A DNA stretch of 64,000 nucleotides, taken from the NCBI GenBank assembly GCA_003254905.1, contig QANU01107820.1, positions 312,880-376,879 of the forward strand. Direction: 5' to 3'. This document shows, one piece after another, positions 26,014 to 37,256 of this stretch. The DNA is from Nissolia schottii. Taxonomy: Eukaryota; Streptophyta; Magnoliopsida; Fabales; Fabaceae. The notes under the pieces were generated by a model. The model ran no database searches and was not told where the DNA came from. It was given only the letters and a program-made list of their open reading frames with translations. Numbering within the stretch: position 1 is the first letter of the stretch; every line of letters begins with the position of its first letter. Made by a program: the position numbers and the translations under genes.

Positions 26014-26200
26014 ATCTAAGTAATGGACTCTACAAAAGTGTCAAACACCGATGGAGTGGTGGCTGCTGAGAACATGCATGGACAGTTCTCCCTCCCTCAA
26101 TGCAGTAGTCATATATACAAAGTGAGCAGACAGAGAAAGATGTTAAGGAAACAGGTGATAAAGTGGGGCTATCTAGTATCTACGTTACTCTCCTCGTAGA
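26014..26200 (+). pseudogene. Broken third exon of a GA2ox-like gene
   Basis: From 26022 the frame reads NGLYKSVKHR, aligning to NGVYKSIKHR of the intact gene's exon 3. The frame is then lost, and from about 26127 a second frame reads SEQTEKDVKETGDKVGLSSIY, aligning to REQNEKDVKLTGDKVGLSRFL. The middle aligns at DNA level to the RFS...CPSEEAV part but is frameshifted and contains stops. No exon 1 or 2 relics were found next to it. This looks like a partial tandem duplicate of the gene about 6 kb upstream, now dead. Confidence 0.8.
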
Positions 26201-26625
26201 AATCGAAGGGGGGAAAATTAACAGAAACTATATAATAATGCAATTCGATGGGTCAGTCAGTCACGTCGGATTGTAGATTCAAGAATGGCCACACAGACAT
26301 ATTCCAGGGAAAGTATAGTAGTTGCTAATATCACCATATATAACAGCTGGTGATAATCCAACACATGTTAATTGAATTTTTTTTTACTATAACGCCACTT
26401 TTTACAAAATTTATTACTAAAATACCATTATTTTAAATATATTATTCAACTATGTTTTGTCCAATTAAATTTTTTTTGTCGGATTTGAGCAAAGACAACT
26501 TTTTTAAAAGAGTTGCCTAAAGTTTTCAAAATATTTAATATTTGTTTGACAAAATGGTATCATGGAGACTACAATATGAACCATTTAGTCATGCACCATC
26601 ACCATGACCACGAAGCACTTTTACT

Positions 26626-26813
26626 TTTTTTTTTTAGGTTGCATGCCCGGTATCTTAGGTCTAGCCTTGACTAATTCGGGTCGACCCGGGTCGCGCACCT
26701 CATTATGGCTGGTGAGTCTCCCAGCAAGGATAATTGCGTATACAAGGTCTCGAACTCGAGACCTTACTTAAGCGATACCAAGTCGCTTACCACTTGGAGC
26801 AACCCCCGTTGGT
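26626..26813 (-). mobile_element. tRNA-derived SINE with 11-bp target duplication
   Basis: Read on the minus strand it starts near the GGTTGCTCCAAGTGG motif (box A-like), has GGTCTCGAGTTCGAGACC (box B-like) about 40 bases on, and ends in ...CATGCAACCT followed by an A-tail (Ts at 26626-26635). A perfect duplication GCACTTTTACT flanks it at 26615-26625 and 26814-26824. Polymerase III boxes, A-tail and target duplication together define a SINE of about 188 bp. Confidence 0.88.
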
Positions 26814-26824
26814 GCACTTTTACT

Positions 26825-28853
26825 ACATATTCCTCAAAGGAACCTCTTCTAGGCAGCGTTTGTTAACTTTTGACAACTTTAAGAATGAATTTATTTTTCA
26901 TACATTTAAGAATGAACTTGATTAATATTATTAGCAGTTAGGACGATTTTTATTGTTTTCTCTTTCATTGTCCAGTATCAACGTTAATTATGAACTACAT
27001 TGAGTTTGCTTATGGAGTTGAGGTGGGACTCATGAGTACATTATGGATAAATGGGTAAGATATTTAATAAAACTTGATGTTGAAACACTTATCATAGTGA
27101 TAAAGTGATATAAGTATAGTTTAGGGTTTAAAATATATATACAGGTTGAAAGGTCATATCTGAAATGATTAATATAGAATAATTGTTTTTGCTTTTTAAT
27201 CCTCAATCTTACTACTTTAATAAAATACTTTTATACTTGATGCGATATCAAAACTTATAATATAATAAAGTGGTTCAGAGTTTATTCTTTGACAAATTTG
27301 TTTTATAAATATTATCCATGTTTTAAATAAAAAGGGAAAAAAAAGCTCAGTGTTAAAATATAAAATATAAAATTATTCAATTTTCAAGTTTTCAAGTTTT
27401 AACTTCTGGTAGGGATTTATTGACAAAGGGACCTACATTGAAAGGCTTGGTCTATTAGATGTTAAAGTACATGCCCAATAGAAGAAACCTAAGTTATATC
27501 AAAATATTAATCATCTAACATGATAGTTGACAGGAGTTTCAATTATGTAGGTATAGACATCAACCGATACATCCAAACCATGAGTTTAAAGAGTTTAAAC
27601 ATAATTAGACATGATATGACGCTGATTATACATGGAGATTTTATTATGTGCATGGTTCTTGCTTGAGAGTCTTGGCAATTTGAGAACCACGATAATTAAT
27701 CATAAAAACTTATAATCTCTCGACGTCATCATACTCAAACTGTTCCTTAATTAATTATTAATTGGAGTTGGTGGAAGAGGAACTACTGGGTGAAAAGGAA
27801 TATGCTAAATAGTTACAAATCATTGAAGTGAATCCACTAAACCCAGATGAATAAGCCAACCATATATATTAAAGCTCAGCTATTTTTTCGTGAAATCGTT
27901 CCTCGGATAGTGCTCAACATGATATGTCAAATTTGTGTTCAATCAAGAGATTAATCTAATATATGAGATCAATTATGCAAGTAGCAAATAGATTTACTTA
28001 CTTTTCTTCCATCTTTCGTTAGATGGTATTCAAATCTTTTTTTTTTCCTTTCACAAAATAGATATAATTTTGGGTCATAAATGTTCTGTCTTTATATGAG
28101 AGTCAAACAGGGACGGACCTAAGGGTAAGGGGTGAGCATAGGTCGTGGCCTCCCACAATTTTTCAAAAATTCTACCATATATAATAGATATATTATGTGC
28201 ACATTCATATGTAAAAGATGGTCGAATATTAGCAATCCTAGTTGGTTAGATATTAATATTGATGGGTTATCAAGCCCATGTCTCACAATATTTATTTCTA
28301 TCACGTTTCTTCATATATGTATATTACAACATATTTATATATATATATATATAGTAAAAGCTATTCTTAATTTTTTTAATTTTTTAATTTTTAATTGTAC
28401 CCACTAAAACAAGTTTAACATGAGCTTAATATTAATCATTATGAAGTGAGTAGCTTATCCACAATTTATGAGTTATGACAAGTCTTGCCTTTGATTAATT
28501 GTTTAATTCGTTTGATATGCACTTTCTTTTCTGTTTTTACTATGATCAAGATTATTGTTTGGCAAGAATACAGTAAAGAATTAACTAAAAAATAAGATGA
28601 AAGATTAATTTTTTAATTTGTTGATTATTTTCTATTAAGTATTAAGTATTAAGAGGAAGATTGTTGAAAATTTTAATAAGAAAAGTTATATTATTGATTA
28701 TTTTTATGATTTGGAGGACTCTTGTGTTATATATAACGAATTCTGACTTTTTCTTAAATTTTTATCACTCCACATGTCAATCATATTTTTTTAATTTTCA
28801 ACAACTTTTAAAGTTTGTTTTAAAAATAGTTGAAAAGAAAAAAAAATTAAGTT
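26825..28853. other. AT-rich spacer
   Basis: No gene seen. At about 28108 'cagggacggacctaagg' resembles the outer end of a common class of plant hAT-type elements, but no opposing end was found. A (TA)n tract lies at about 28334-28354. Confidence 0.4.
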
Positions 28854-28980
28854 GGTTTGCCCGCCCAATTCCAATTCCAAGATTTCGCCTTGTCTAATTT
28901 AGGTCGACCCGTGTTGCGCACCTGACTGTGGTGGGTGAGTCTCCCAGCAAAAATAAGTAGGTACACAAACTCAAATTGTT
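28854..28980 (-). mobile_element. Diverged partial copy of the same SINE family
   Basis: The stretch 'taggtcgacccg' through 'gtgagtctcccagca' aligns base for base to the SINE at 26626-26813, but the polymerase III box end is degraded. It is an older relative. Confidence 0.65.
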
Positions 28981-29964
28981 AGTCGATTTCTTAGTATAGA
29001 TACTTCAAAATTTTACATTAATTAGAATGAAGCTTCAACCAAATATATCAGGCATACTACGGCGACTCTCACCATTAAATCGATGATGGATGAGAAATGA
29101 TATATACATACCTTTGGATATACTCGTGCACCCAAAAAAAATAAAAATAAAAAATAAAAAAGCATTTTTAAAAGCTTTGGATATACTCGTGGCAACGAAT
29201 CTTTAGGGAGAGATGCATCATATATGAGAGGAGGATTAAAGAAAATCCAGTCCACTGCAAGGAGAGTAAGAGAATGGCTAATCAGTCCAGTGTTTTTAGT
29301 CGCGGACCCAAAAATTTAATTGGGCTTGGTGGTTTGTCTCGTAAGCATTGAGATTGCTATCTTGGGCCATGTATGCTTCCATTCAATCTCATTTTTAACA
29401 AACTTCCCTGACCCCCCAAAAAATATCTTTAATAGACTTCATCTTCAATTTTTCATAAGTTTAGGTCATTGCAACTTTTTTGGGAATAAGGGAAACAAAC
29501 AAATTCTCCCTTGTTCTTAATTTCTGTTCATCACATGTAATTTTTTTTTTCTTTTAAGAAGTTATCTCTATAATGTTGTACTACATTTTTTTTCCTTCTT
29601 TTAACAACATCTAATTCCTTATGGAGCCAAATTCATTACCAGAATCACATAGGTATCACGCACAAAGTTAAATAAACTCAGAATGATCACAGGGGTTGAA
29701 GTTCTCTTTATAAACCATAATTCAAAGTGTTGTGCCTCTTATTATCAATCTAATTTGCATTCTATTTGTTCATATGATATAACACAGTAAATACAAATTA
29801 CACAAATAACAACCATCTAATATACAGGACGAAGAGAGGGTAGTAAGAATGGAAGCAAATTATACACAACATATAATTTGCAATGGTGGCCAGTCCATTA
29901 TTTATTTATGACACTAGAAATTAAAGAAAATAAAAAGGTGGGTGAAGTATGTATATGTAATTAG
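28981..29964. other. AT-rich spacer
   Basis: No supported gene. Short open frames such as 29022-29255 (minus) and 29320-29520 (plus) lack motifs. Confidence 0.4.
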
Positions 29965-30919
29965 GGTCAAGGCTACCATGGTACCCCTGCTCTTTGGTGC
30001 TATCCAATGGTACCCCTCTTTTTCCAAAAAATTAACTTTAAAAAATTACAAATCAACCCAGACCTTTTAATACTTAATAGATTTTGCCCCCAACTTACAA
30101 AACTTGCACACTAACTCCATAATTATTTGTGAAATGACCAAAATACCCCTTCATCTCTCCTCTCTCTTCGTCTCCCTCTCCTCCGCCACCCCCTCCAATT
30201 TACCTCGCCACCTCCTTCTAGTCCCTCACCTCAGCTAACATCCTAGCATGGCACCTGACACCAATGGCGTCATACATGACAATGAGGCTGAACCCCAAAC
30301 ACATTGGGAACAGCAAGTCGGCGATGTCGTGGCAAAGAGCCACGAAGGTGGTGAAGGCGGTGCAGAGCGCCGAGGGCGATGACGACATCCCCCAGACGCA
30401 AAGAACAGCCTCGAATCCCACGTCCTCTCCACGAAGAAGTTCAAGAAGCCTTCATCAACTGCGCTATCATCCATGCGAACAGCCCCGAAACAAAGGTAGG
30501 GTTTGCCGCCAATGCCACGACGAAGGGACTTATCCGAAGCTTGGCGTTCATGGTGATGCTCAATAGAGCCATGTGCCTCTTTTTGAGACCGGTGAGGGAT
30601 TGGAGTGAGGTGGTGAGGGATTTTATGCGGCGAAAGAGCAGGTAGGAGAGGCGGTGGTTGGTGGCGATATCGACGAGGTCGCCGGCAACGGCAGCGGGGG
30701 ATGAGATGAGACGAGGTTAGATGAAGGGGTATTTTGATAATTTAACAAATAATTGTGGGGTCAATGTGCCCATACTAAAGTTTTATAAGGTGGGAACAAA
30801 ATTTAATAAGCATTAAAAGGTGTGGGGTTGATTTATAATTTTTTAAAGTTGATTTTTTTGAAAAATTGGGGTACCATTGGATGGTACCAAAGAGTAAGGG
30901 TACCATAATAACCTTGACC
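29965..30919. mobile_element. Mutator-like element carrying a gene fragment (Pack-MULE-like)
   Basis: Long inverted arms of about 190 bases, starting GGTCAAGGCTACCATGGTAC on the left and matching the reverse complement of the right end (...GTACCATAATAACCTTGACC). Each arm also repeats 'caatggtacccc' and a poly-A 'aaaaaattaactttaaaa'-type block. Flanks TGTAATTAG and ATTAATTAG match at 7 of 9 positions, a plausible aged 9-bp duplication. The GC-rich centre is a piece of a host gene. No transposase is present. Confidence 0.75.
30222..30710 (-). pseudogene. Captured DUF212 (acid phosphatase/haloperoxidase-related) fragment
   Basis: The minus strand reads, in order, a segment with NPTFVSGLFAWMIAQ, then LNFFVERTWDSRLFF(A)SGG, then after a frameshift PSALCTAFTTFVALCH, LLFPMCLGFSLIVMYDAIGVRCHA. 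These match the plant DUF212 membrane-protein family, whose core reads MPSSHS... and VMYDA.GVR.HAG.QAEVLN. A frameshift near the MPSSHS region and loss of the gene ends show it is non-functional. It sits wholly between the inverted arms of the surrounding element, so it was captured. Plus-strand open frames here are shadows. Confidence 0.75.
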
Positions 30920-31411
30920 ATTAATTAGGGTTTAGAGATTGAAATTAAGAAGAAGGAGATGGAAGATGAGGTTATTTTACAATTTAACTTTAAAAATGGA
31001 TTGAATTATAATTATAAGCAATTAAATTTATACGCATTAAATTAAATATATTTAAGTTATACGTGTTTAAGTGGATTTGGGTACTGTACTCGTAAAATTA
31101 AAAGCTTAAATTATCAAATAAATACATTTAAATTACTTAAGAACTCACAATAATGTTCTTACATAAGAACTCACAATAATGTTACACTATCAGACTCAAA
31201 ATTAATACACGAAATACAACTCCAACAAAATATAGGAAATATCAAAATAAATAAAGCAGATTCCTGTAAGTAACTAATCAAGAACATGGAAAGTTCACAT
31301 CCCCCGCACGATAAGTAGCCCCCAAAGAATAAGCACCTCCATTAAACTCGCACACTCTCTCTCTATCTATATTTGTTTTCCTCTCTCTAGGATTCCCGGC
31401 GGCCACCGTAG
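30920..31411. other. Spacer and NDR1-like 5' region
   Basis: Contains a 19-base direct repeat 'aagaactcacaataatgtt' (about 31138 and 31165) and, just before the gene, CT-rich sequence (31350-31390) typical of a plant 5' leader. No clear TATA box. Confidence 0.45.
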
Positions 31412-32056
31412 ATGGCGGCGCAATCGGACAGCTGCTGCATGTGCTGCTGCAGCTTCATAACCACCATGGGCCTCACGGCCCTGTTCCTCTGGCTCAGCCT
31501 GCGGGTCGACCAACCCAAATTCTACCTCCAACAAATTTACGTCCCTGCCCTCAACAAATCCCTCTCCCACTCCCCACACCAAAACGGCACCGTTTCCTTC
31601 AACTTCACCATCAAGTTCGTAAACCCAAACAAAGACAAAAGCATCCAATACGACGCCGTTCGCGTCAACTTCACGCTCTTCGTCGACAAGAACACCACGC
31701 GCCCAATCGCCAACGCCACCCTCGACGGCTTCTACCAGGGCCACCAGAAGAAGGCACTCAAGCCGGGCGTCACCGCCGCCGCAGGGAACCTGACGGCGTC
31801 GGTGGGCGGGAAGGTTTACTTCCGGGTCGATTTCGCGACGGCGGTGAAGTACAAGATCTTGCTGTGGTACTCAAAACGGCACAGTATGTGGGGAGGGGAA
31901 AATGTGGAAATTGGCGATAACGGAGAGAAGGTGTTCCGTAAGCCGGTGAGGCTGGGTGACTCCGTAGCGAGGATCGAGTCCGGTGCACCGGACCTCCGCG
32001 GAGGCTATCGTGCGCTTTTTCCAGTTTTGGTCGCTGCGTTGTTGTTATGGTCTTGA
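31412..32056 (+). CDS. NDR1: NDR1-like (NDR1/HIN1 family) membrane protein
   Basis: Intronless, 214 aa. NDR1 is a plasma-membrane protein that bridges pathogen-effector sensing by coiled-coil NLR receptors (for example through RIN4) to defence, and helps plasma membrane-cell wall adhesion. A Cys-rich cytosolic start (SCCMCCCSF, residues 7-15) precedes one membrane segment (about 16-30), then an LEA14-like extracellular domain with NPNKDKSIQYD (71-81), FYQGHQKK (107-114) and VYFRVDFATAVKYKI. N-x-S/T sites at N59, N64, N86, N94, N101 and N126 suggest glycosylation. The C-terminus is hydrophobic (about 201-213), fitting a GPI-anchor signal with a candidate site near S190-G191. These NDR1-specific motifs favour NDR1 itself over generic NHL proteins. 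Codon use is much more GC-rich than the surroundings. Confidence 0.88.
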   Translation: MAAQSDSCCMCCCSFITTMGLTALFLWLSLRVDQPKFYLQQIYVPALNKSLSHSPHQNGTVSFNFTIKFVNPNKDKSIQYDAVRVNFTLFVDKNTTRPIANATLDGFYQGHQKKALKPGVTAAAGNLTASVGGKVYFRVDFATAVKYKILLWYSKRHSMWGGENVEIGDNGEKVFRKPVRLGDSVARIESGAPDLRGGYRALFPVLVAALLLWS

Positions 32057-33422
32057 CTTGACTAGTGCCTGTATTTTTATCATTTGCTATTTATTTGATT
32101 TTATTTTATTCAATTTGGTGTTGTATTATTATTATTATTATTATTATTATTTTGATAAATTTGTTGTATTATTCTTGAGTATTTTTACTTCCTCAGTGTT
32201 ATTTGAAAATACTAGTGAAAGTTCACTGCATTTTTATTCTTCACGAAACTTGAATGAAATTTGGGAAATGATTTTATGCACCACAAAGTGGTGTTCTACA
32301 TGTGCACGACAAGCATGCAACGTGGATTATATTTTCTTTTTTATATTTTATATTATTATTTATTTTAACTTCAAAAATCCACCGTTAGTTGAATCGGCAA
32401 GTAGTTTCGTGCATCACAATTGTCATGCCTTAAAAGTTGATCTCTTATGTGCCAAAAAATAAATAAATTATATATTACAGAAACAAATATTATCATGAAT
32501 CACTTTATAAAATTCAAAAGTTATCTTGGCCCCTAAAATTTAAAAGTTATCTATTTAATTTCTAAAAATATAAATTGTGAGTCACTTTAGTCTTAGTTTA
32601 TCAAATATTAGACAATCATAAATTATTCAAGGTGACTCATGATTTATGCTTTGAAGGACTTAATAAATAGTTTTTAAATTTCAATGACAATTTATAATTT
32701 CATATACTAAATAGATAAATTTTAAAGACCAAAGTGGCTAAGGATTATAATTTTTAGATTGGGTATTTACTCATTATGTATTAGATTTGTAACCGGATAA
32801 AATATTCATTTCATGCTTTATAATTTAGTTAAACCAAAATAAAACTAATGTCAAGTTGCTCTATACGTTAAATTAAAATATTTGTAATATTACTATTTTT
32901 ATCCTTAAAATGATTATTTAAATGTATTGACTAAACTAACGAGTTAATGACATATTAATTGTTGTAGGCATATAGTAAGAATTCGTTTTATTCCAATTAA
33001 CCCATTAGAGAACATATTTAATGTGATAATGAGAACAGTAAATCTTAACTTTACATCTATATATATAAATTGTCAAAAATAAAATTTATTAAATATCATT
33101 TGATCATTTAAAAAATAATATGATCTTAATCATTCATGTATTGTTTTATGGCCTTAAAAAGAGAAATTACAAAAGGCCCAGCCCACCCGCAAGCCTATGG
33201 GCCCATGCAGGCTATAATAACAAAAAGATAAGAACTAAGAAGCTATTATTTTCAAATAACTTTTTATAAAATTTCGATGTAAAAATAGTCAAACTCTATT
33301 GTGTGTTCGATTTTTAGGTAAGAACTCAAAATTGTTATTAGAAGTAAAAAATATTCACTTTTAAAACTCTATAATCAATTCATGGTATTCCCATCTAAAA
33401 AATCAAACATGTTAGATATGTC
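32057..33422. other. AT-rich spacer with (ATT)n tract
   Basis: NDR1-like 3' flank, then AT-rich DNA. An (ATT)n microsatellite lies at about 32126-32151. No other gene seen; the frame 31983-32462 overlaps the gene's end and is a shadow. Confidence 0.5.
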
Positions 33423-34438
33423 TGTGAGATTTCATGATAAATCAGAGATGATAAGCAGGGGAAAAATCAAGAGGCAGAGACTAAACATGAATAATAATGG
33501 TGTATTATTGAAGGTTGTGCATGTTAGTTACAATTAGGTGCCAATATATAGGCCAATAATAGAATCATAGCTTAAATGATAGAATCAAATTAAATCAACC
33601 TAAATTTGTTATGAATATGTCAAAATCAATCATGATATACTAAATATACTAATTTATTTCTAACACCCTCCCTCAAGCTAAAGCTCATTTAGCTTTAAGC
33701 TTGTCACAAACAACGAGTGTTAAGTCTAATTTTTAGGTCTTTTTTTGTGAATTCTACACACAATTTGGAGCTGGGTAGAACCAGCAAAGGCAACAACGGA
33801 GGCAACATCAGGAGTTGGGTGGAACCAACAAAGGCAACATCGAGAGCTAGGCAGAACTAGCAATTTTGAAGTAGAATTGGATGAAAAGGGCCTCAAAATT
33901 AGATTCAGAACGCCAAAGACCTTGGGAAGGGTGCACTAGTCATGCCACCGGCACATGGCGGCACGTGTAGATTCCAACGACGGCAACTTGGTGGTTAACT
34001 CTTCTAGTGATAACGAATATGTTGGTGGTGTCGGGTACCATTGCTCAGTAGAAGATAGAGATAATAGTGGAGGATTTTTTTTTTTTTTTTCAGAATAGAG
34101 GAAGCGAAAACAAAGAAGGAAAAAATTGAGAATTTAATCTCAGAGTAGTAGAAGTATAAACATGGTTCACGGAGGGTACCATGGCTCTGATACCATGTGA
34201 GATTTCATGATAAATCAGAGATGATAAGCAGGGGAAAAATCAAGAGGCAAAGACTAAACATGAATAATAATGATGTATTATTGAAGGTTGTGCATGTTAG
34301 TTACAATTAGGTGCCAATATATAGGCCAATAATAGAATCATAGCTTAAATGATAGAATCAAATTAAATCAACCTAAATTTGTTATGAATATGTCAAAATC
34401 AATCACGATATACTAAACATACTAATTTATTTCTATCA
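33423..34438 (-). mobile_element. TRIM (miniature LTR retrotransposon), complete
   Basis: Two 243-bp LTRs, 33423-33665 and 34196-34438, start TGTGAGAT and end CA, and differ at about five positions (about 98 percent identity). A perfect 5-bp duplication ATGTC flanks the element. On the minus strand the primer-binding site TGGTATCAGAGC (initiator-tRNA-Met complement) directly follows the 5' LTR at 34184-34195, and a purine tract GAGGGAGGG precedes the 3' LTR at 33666-33675. The internal part, about 530 bp, has no gag or pol; it contains an imperfect repeat around 'gagttgggtggaacca' (33765-33865). Size and structure fit a TRIM. Confidence 0.93.
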
Positions 34439-36330
34439 ATGTCTTTTGTAATAATTTATATGCCAAAGTCACCATTGTGCATTCTGCTCATTATTACAAT
34501 GCGCTCTATTTCTTGCCTTTGTGTGCATTTTCGATCGTCTTGTTTCTCAACTCTGTTTCCTTACTTTGTTGCTTTGTGTGCCTTAACCTCTTGGTCCCTC
34601 TTCCTGGCCTCCATCACTGCCGCCACCAAGACTAATCATTACTGCAACTGAGTCCCACCTTCGCCTCTTATCGTGTTGTGCTGGCCCAACCCTCGTTTAT
34701 ACATGATACCTTCAACGAAGTTTGGCCCCCTATTGCAATGGCCTTTCCTATTCTTGATCTCTTTTAAAGATTGTTGTCTGTGGAGTGTGGTAATCGAATC
34801 TCTTCTTCTCACTTGTTACTGTTACTATGATTTTGTTGCTCATGGATTCATTTCGACTCCCTGGTATTTGACGAACAAGGGTAATATGGAGGTGGAAGCA
34901 TCGGAAAGTGATGATGATGACAATGAATCCTACTTGGCTCGTAACGGGTGTCAAGAAGCAACATGGGATCTAGGCTATTGCGACGAATCTCCAGCATAAG
35001 GCTTTGTGGTCTGGTAACAAAGTGTTGTGTAGTTTGTGTGATCTAGCCCTAGACGGTGCCATCCAATTTTGGGAGGGTGTGAAGGAACACTACCCCCTCC
35101 ATCAAAGTCAAAATGAAATTAGTTCCCTCATGATAAGTTTTGACTCATTGTGGCCTCCAGATGTACATTCTACACCTTTGATCACCTTAGCTACCTCGGT
35201 CCTGAATTGTTTCATAGCGTAGTAGTTTAGATTATCTTTGTTTAGGTTGCTTTTATGTTTCTTGATCATCTCTCTTAAGAATTGTCATATCATTTGCTTT
35301 TAAGCATATTGGGATAACCCCTCTTTGGTAAGCTTTGTTTGGTCTCATGGACCTCTCTTGTAATGACTTGTTCTTTGCAATGAATATTTAGCCACCTTTG
35401 ACAGAAAAAAAAAAGTAAAACAAAAATCTAACAACACTTTTAGTTCTTATGGATATGCATTTATATTTTGATTTGGTTTAAGTCTTATCAATAAAAAATT
35501 ATTAACAATAAAAAATTATCTTTATAGCACATTGACCTAATTTAGGTTAAATTAATTAGGATTTAAGTAACTCTCAATAAAATGAGAGTGTTTTTCATGT
35601 GTGAGAAGTTTATTTTCCTTGGTTTCATATTTTTAATTTTTCAAACGCAAGAAAATAAATAAAAAATAAAATTGGAGAGTAAGTTGTTTATTAGTATGAT
35701 TGGAATGAATTATTATTGGGAGGCAATCTCTCAACAAAAGCACCAATTGTTATGATTCAAATTTATGAAGAGAATTTAACCCAAAAGACTAGTCAATTAG
35801 GTGAGAGAACTTTATGACATATGTAACACATTAAGTTTTCTTATTTATTCAGAGTGAAACTCATAACATTCTACTCGATAAGGTTTACTTTGGTTCATTT
35901 TCCTTAACTTGTACAAACTCACAATTCAATGTTGTCTAAATTTGGATTAGACGAGGCTACCAATTCCCAACCCAAAATTTTCAACCAGTGTTATTATTGC
36001 TAGTCAAATGTCATGGCTATTACACACTCGAAAAGAAGAAAAAAAAAACCAATGTTCTGGCTATTAATCTTGGTGGTTCACCACGTAAACACCCGAATTG
36101 TGCTGAAGAATAAGATGACATGCTTTTGATGTACATATATATGTGTGTACGTGGGATTTTAGATGAACTAAATTGTGGTGGATTGATGTTCTGTTTTTGG
36201 TGATTAGAGTCAACAATGGAAGCAGAATGCTCATAAGATACACCAGAAAAGTCTACTATACTTGCTCCTTTTTCATATGTTAAGAACAAGCATGTCACGA
36301 TAATTCCCAATATGGAAAAGAAGAGTTGAA
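34439..36330. other. Spacer with unassigned open frames
   Basis: About 34439-35225 is less AT-rich and has successive plus-strand frames (34673-34999 with an acidic SDDDDNES stretch, 35004-35222) broken by stops. They may be relics of one unknown gene or transposon; I recognise no domain. The remainder to 36330 is AT-rich, and the 36020-36367 minus frame is a shadow of the next gene's 3' flank. Confidence 0.35.
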
Positions 36331-37256
36331 TCAAAAGGAGTAAGCAACAAGTATGGCTTGCCTGCACCTAGCCTTGGCCTGCTCAAGCCTCTCCCCCAAC
36401 GTCTCCTCCTTCACTGCGGCCTTCACCATCTCCAGATCCATCTCCATCAGCCTCAGCACCCGGAACAGCTCCGTCACCATCCTCTCCTCCACTTTCCCTT
36501 CCTCCCTAAGCACCTCCGCCTCCTCCCTCGCCCTCTCCGCCACTATCTCCCCGGCCTTCGCCAGCAATTCCGTCGACCCAAATTCCTTCCCCATTAGCCC
36601 CTCCAGCTTCTCCAAGAAATCGGCTATCACATAACCTATTAATACACATCAACATCACCACACGCCCCACGTGTTAGTAATCTGTTACAAGTTGTTACTA
36701 GTTAGTAACTAACTTGTAATAGACAATTAACCAAACACATGATAGGCATGACGATGTGCAGTTATTATTAGGAAGTGCACAGAGTTTTCACTGTCATTCA
36801 ATCATATGTCGACACATGAATAAATATAGGTAACTATCACAGCCATGCATTCAAATGCATCAAAATTAAACTCTTATTATTACCTACTGGCGGCTCTAGG
36901 TTGATCTCTTTGGTCCTCTTCCAACCAACTTGAAAGTTAGGTGGCTCGGGCTTTGCTAGGCCAGTTTGTGGCCTTCTTTGTCTCACAATATCTGATCTTC
37001 TCCTCTTCTCAATGGGGAAAGTGTCTGGGCTGTTGACTGTGCTGCCGGTTGGATCTGGGGCTGGGAATTCTGGCTCATTATTATTGGGAGTTGAGTTTAA
37101 GGCACCATTAGTAGTTGTGCATCTTGTGATGGGGAAGTGGTTTCTGGGTTGGGCAATTTGAAATGGAAGAAGCTGTGATGAGTTTGGTGATGTTGTATGT
37201 GGATTATGATGGTGAGAAGCAGGGTATGAGAGAAATGGGAGGATTGTGGAAGCCAT
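36331..37256 (-). CDS. Conserved, probably plastid-targeted protein of unknown function
   Basis: Two exons on the minus strand, 36884-37256 and 36331-36635, join through the codon GGT to 225 aa. The N-terminal half is Ser/Pro/His/Asn-rich and almost free of acidic residues for about 60 residues, like a chloroplast transit peptide, then becomes disordered (RRRSDIVRQRRPQTGL). Exon 2 is strongly helical: YVIADFLEKLEGLMGKEFGSTELLAKAGEIVAERAREEAEVLREEGKV then a second helix ending ERLEQAKARCRQAILVAYSF, suggesting a coiled coil. The pattern looks like a conserved plant-specific protein, but I cannot name a function. The intron is short (248 bp) and GT-AG. Confidence 0.8.

Noticed and set aside
28108..29310. 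Pair of 'cggacc' motifs (28108 and 29292) as ends of one hAT-type element
   Set aside because: They are in the same orientation, not inverted, and no target duplication was found.
30264..30645. Plus-strand frames in the DUF212 fragment
   Set aside because: The minus strand carries the recognisable protein; the plus frames are shadows of GC-rich coding DNA.
31367..31988. Frames antisense to or shifted within the NDR1-like gene
   Set aside because: They overlap a complete gene with clear family motifs and have no motifs of their own.
36353..36634. Plus-strand Ser/Leu-rich frames opposite the plastid-protein exon 2
   Set aside because: Shadow frames; the minus-strand frame splices correctly to an exon with a transit-like peptide.
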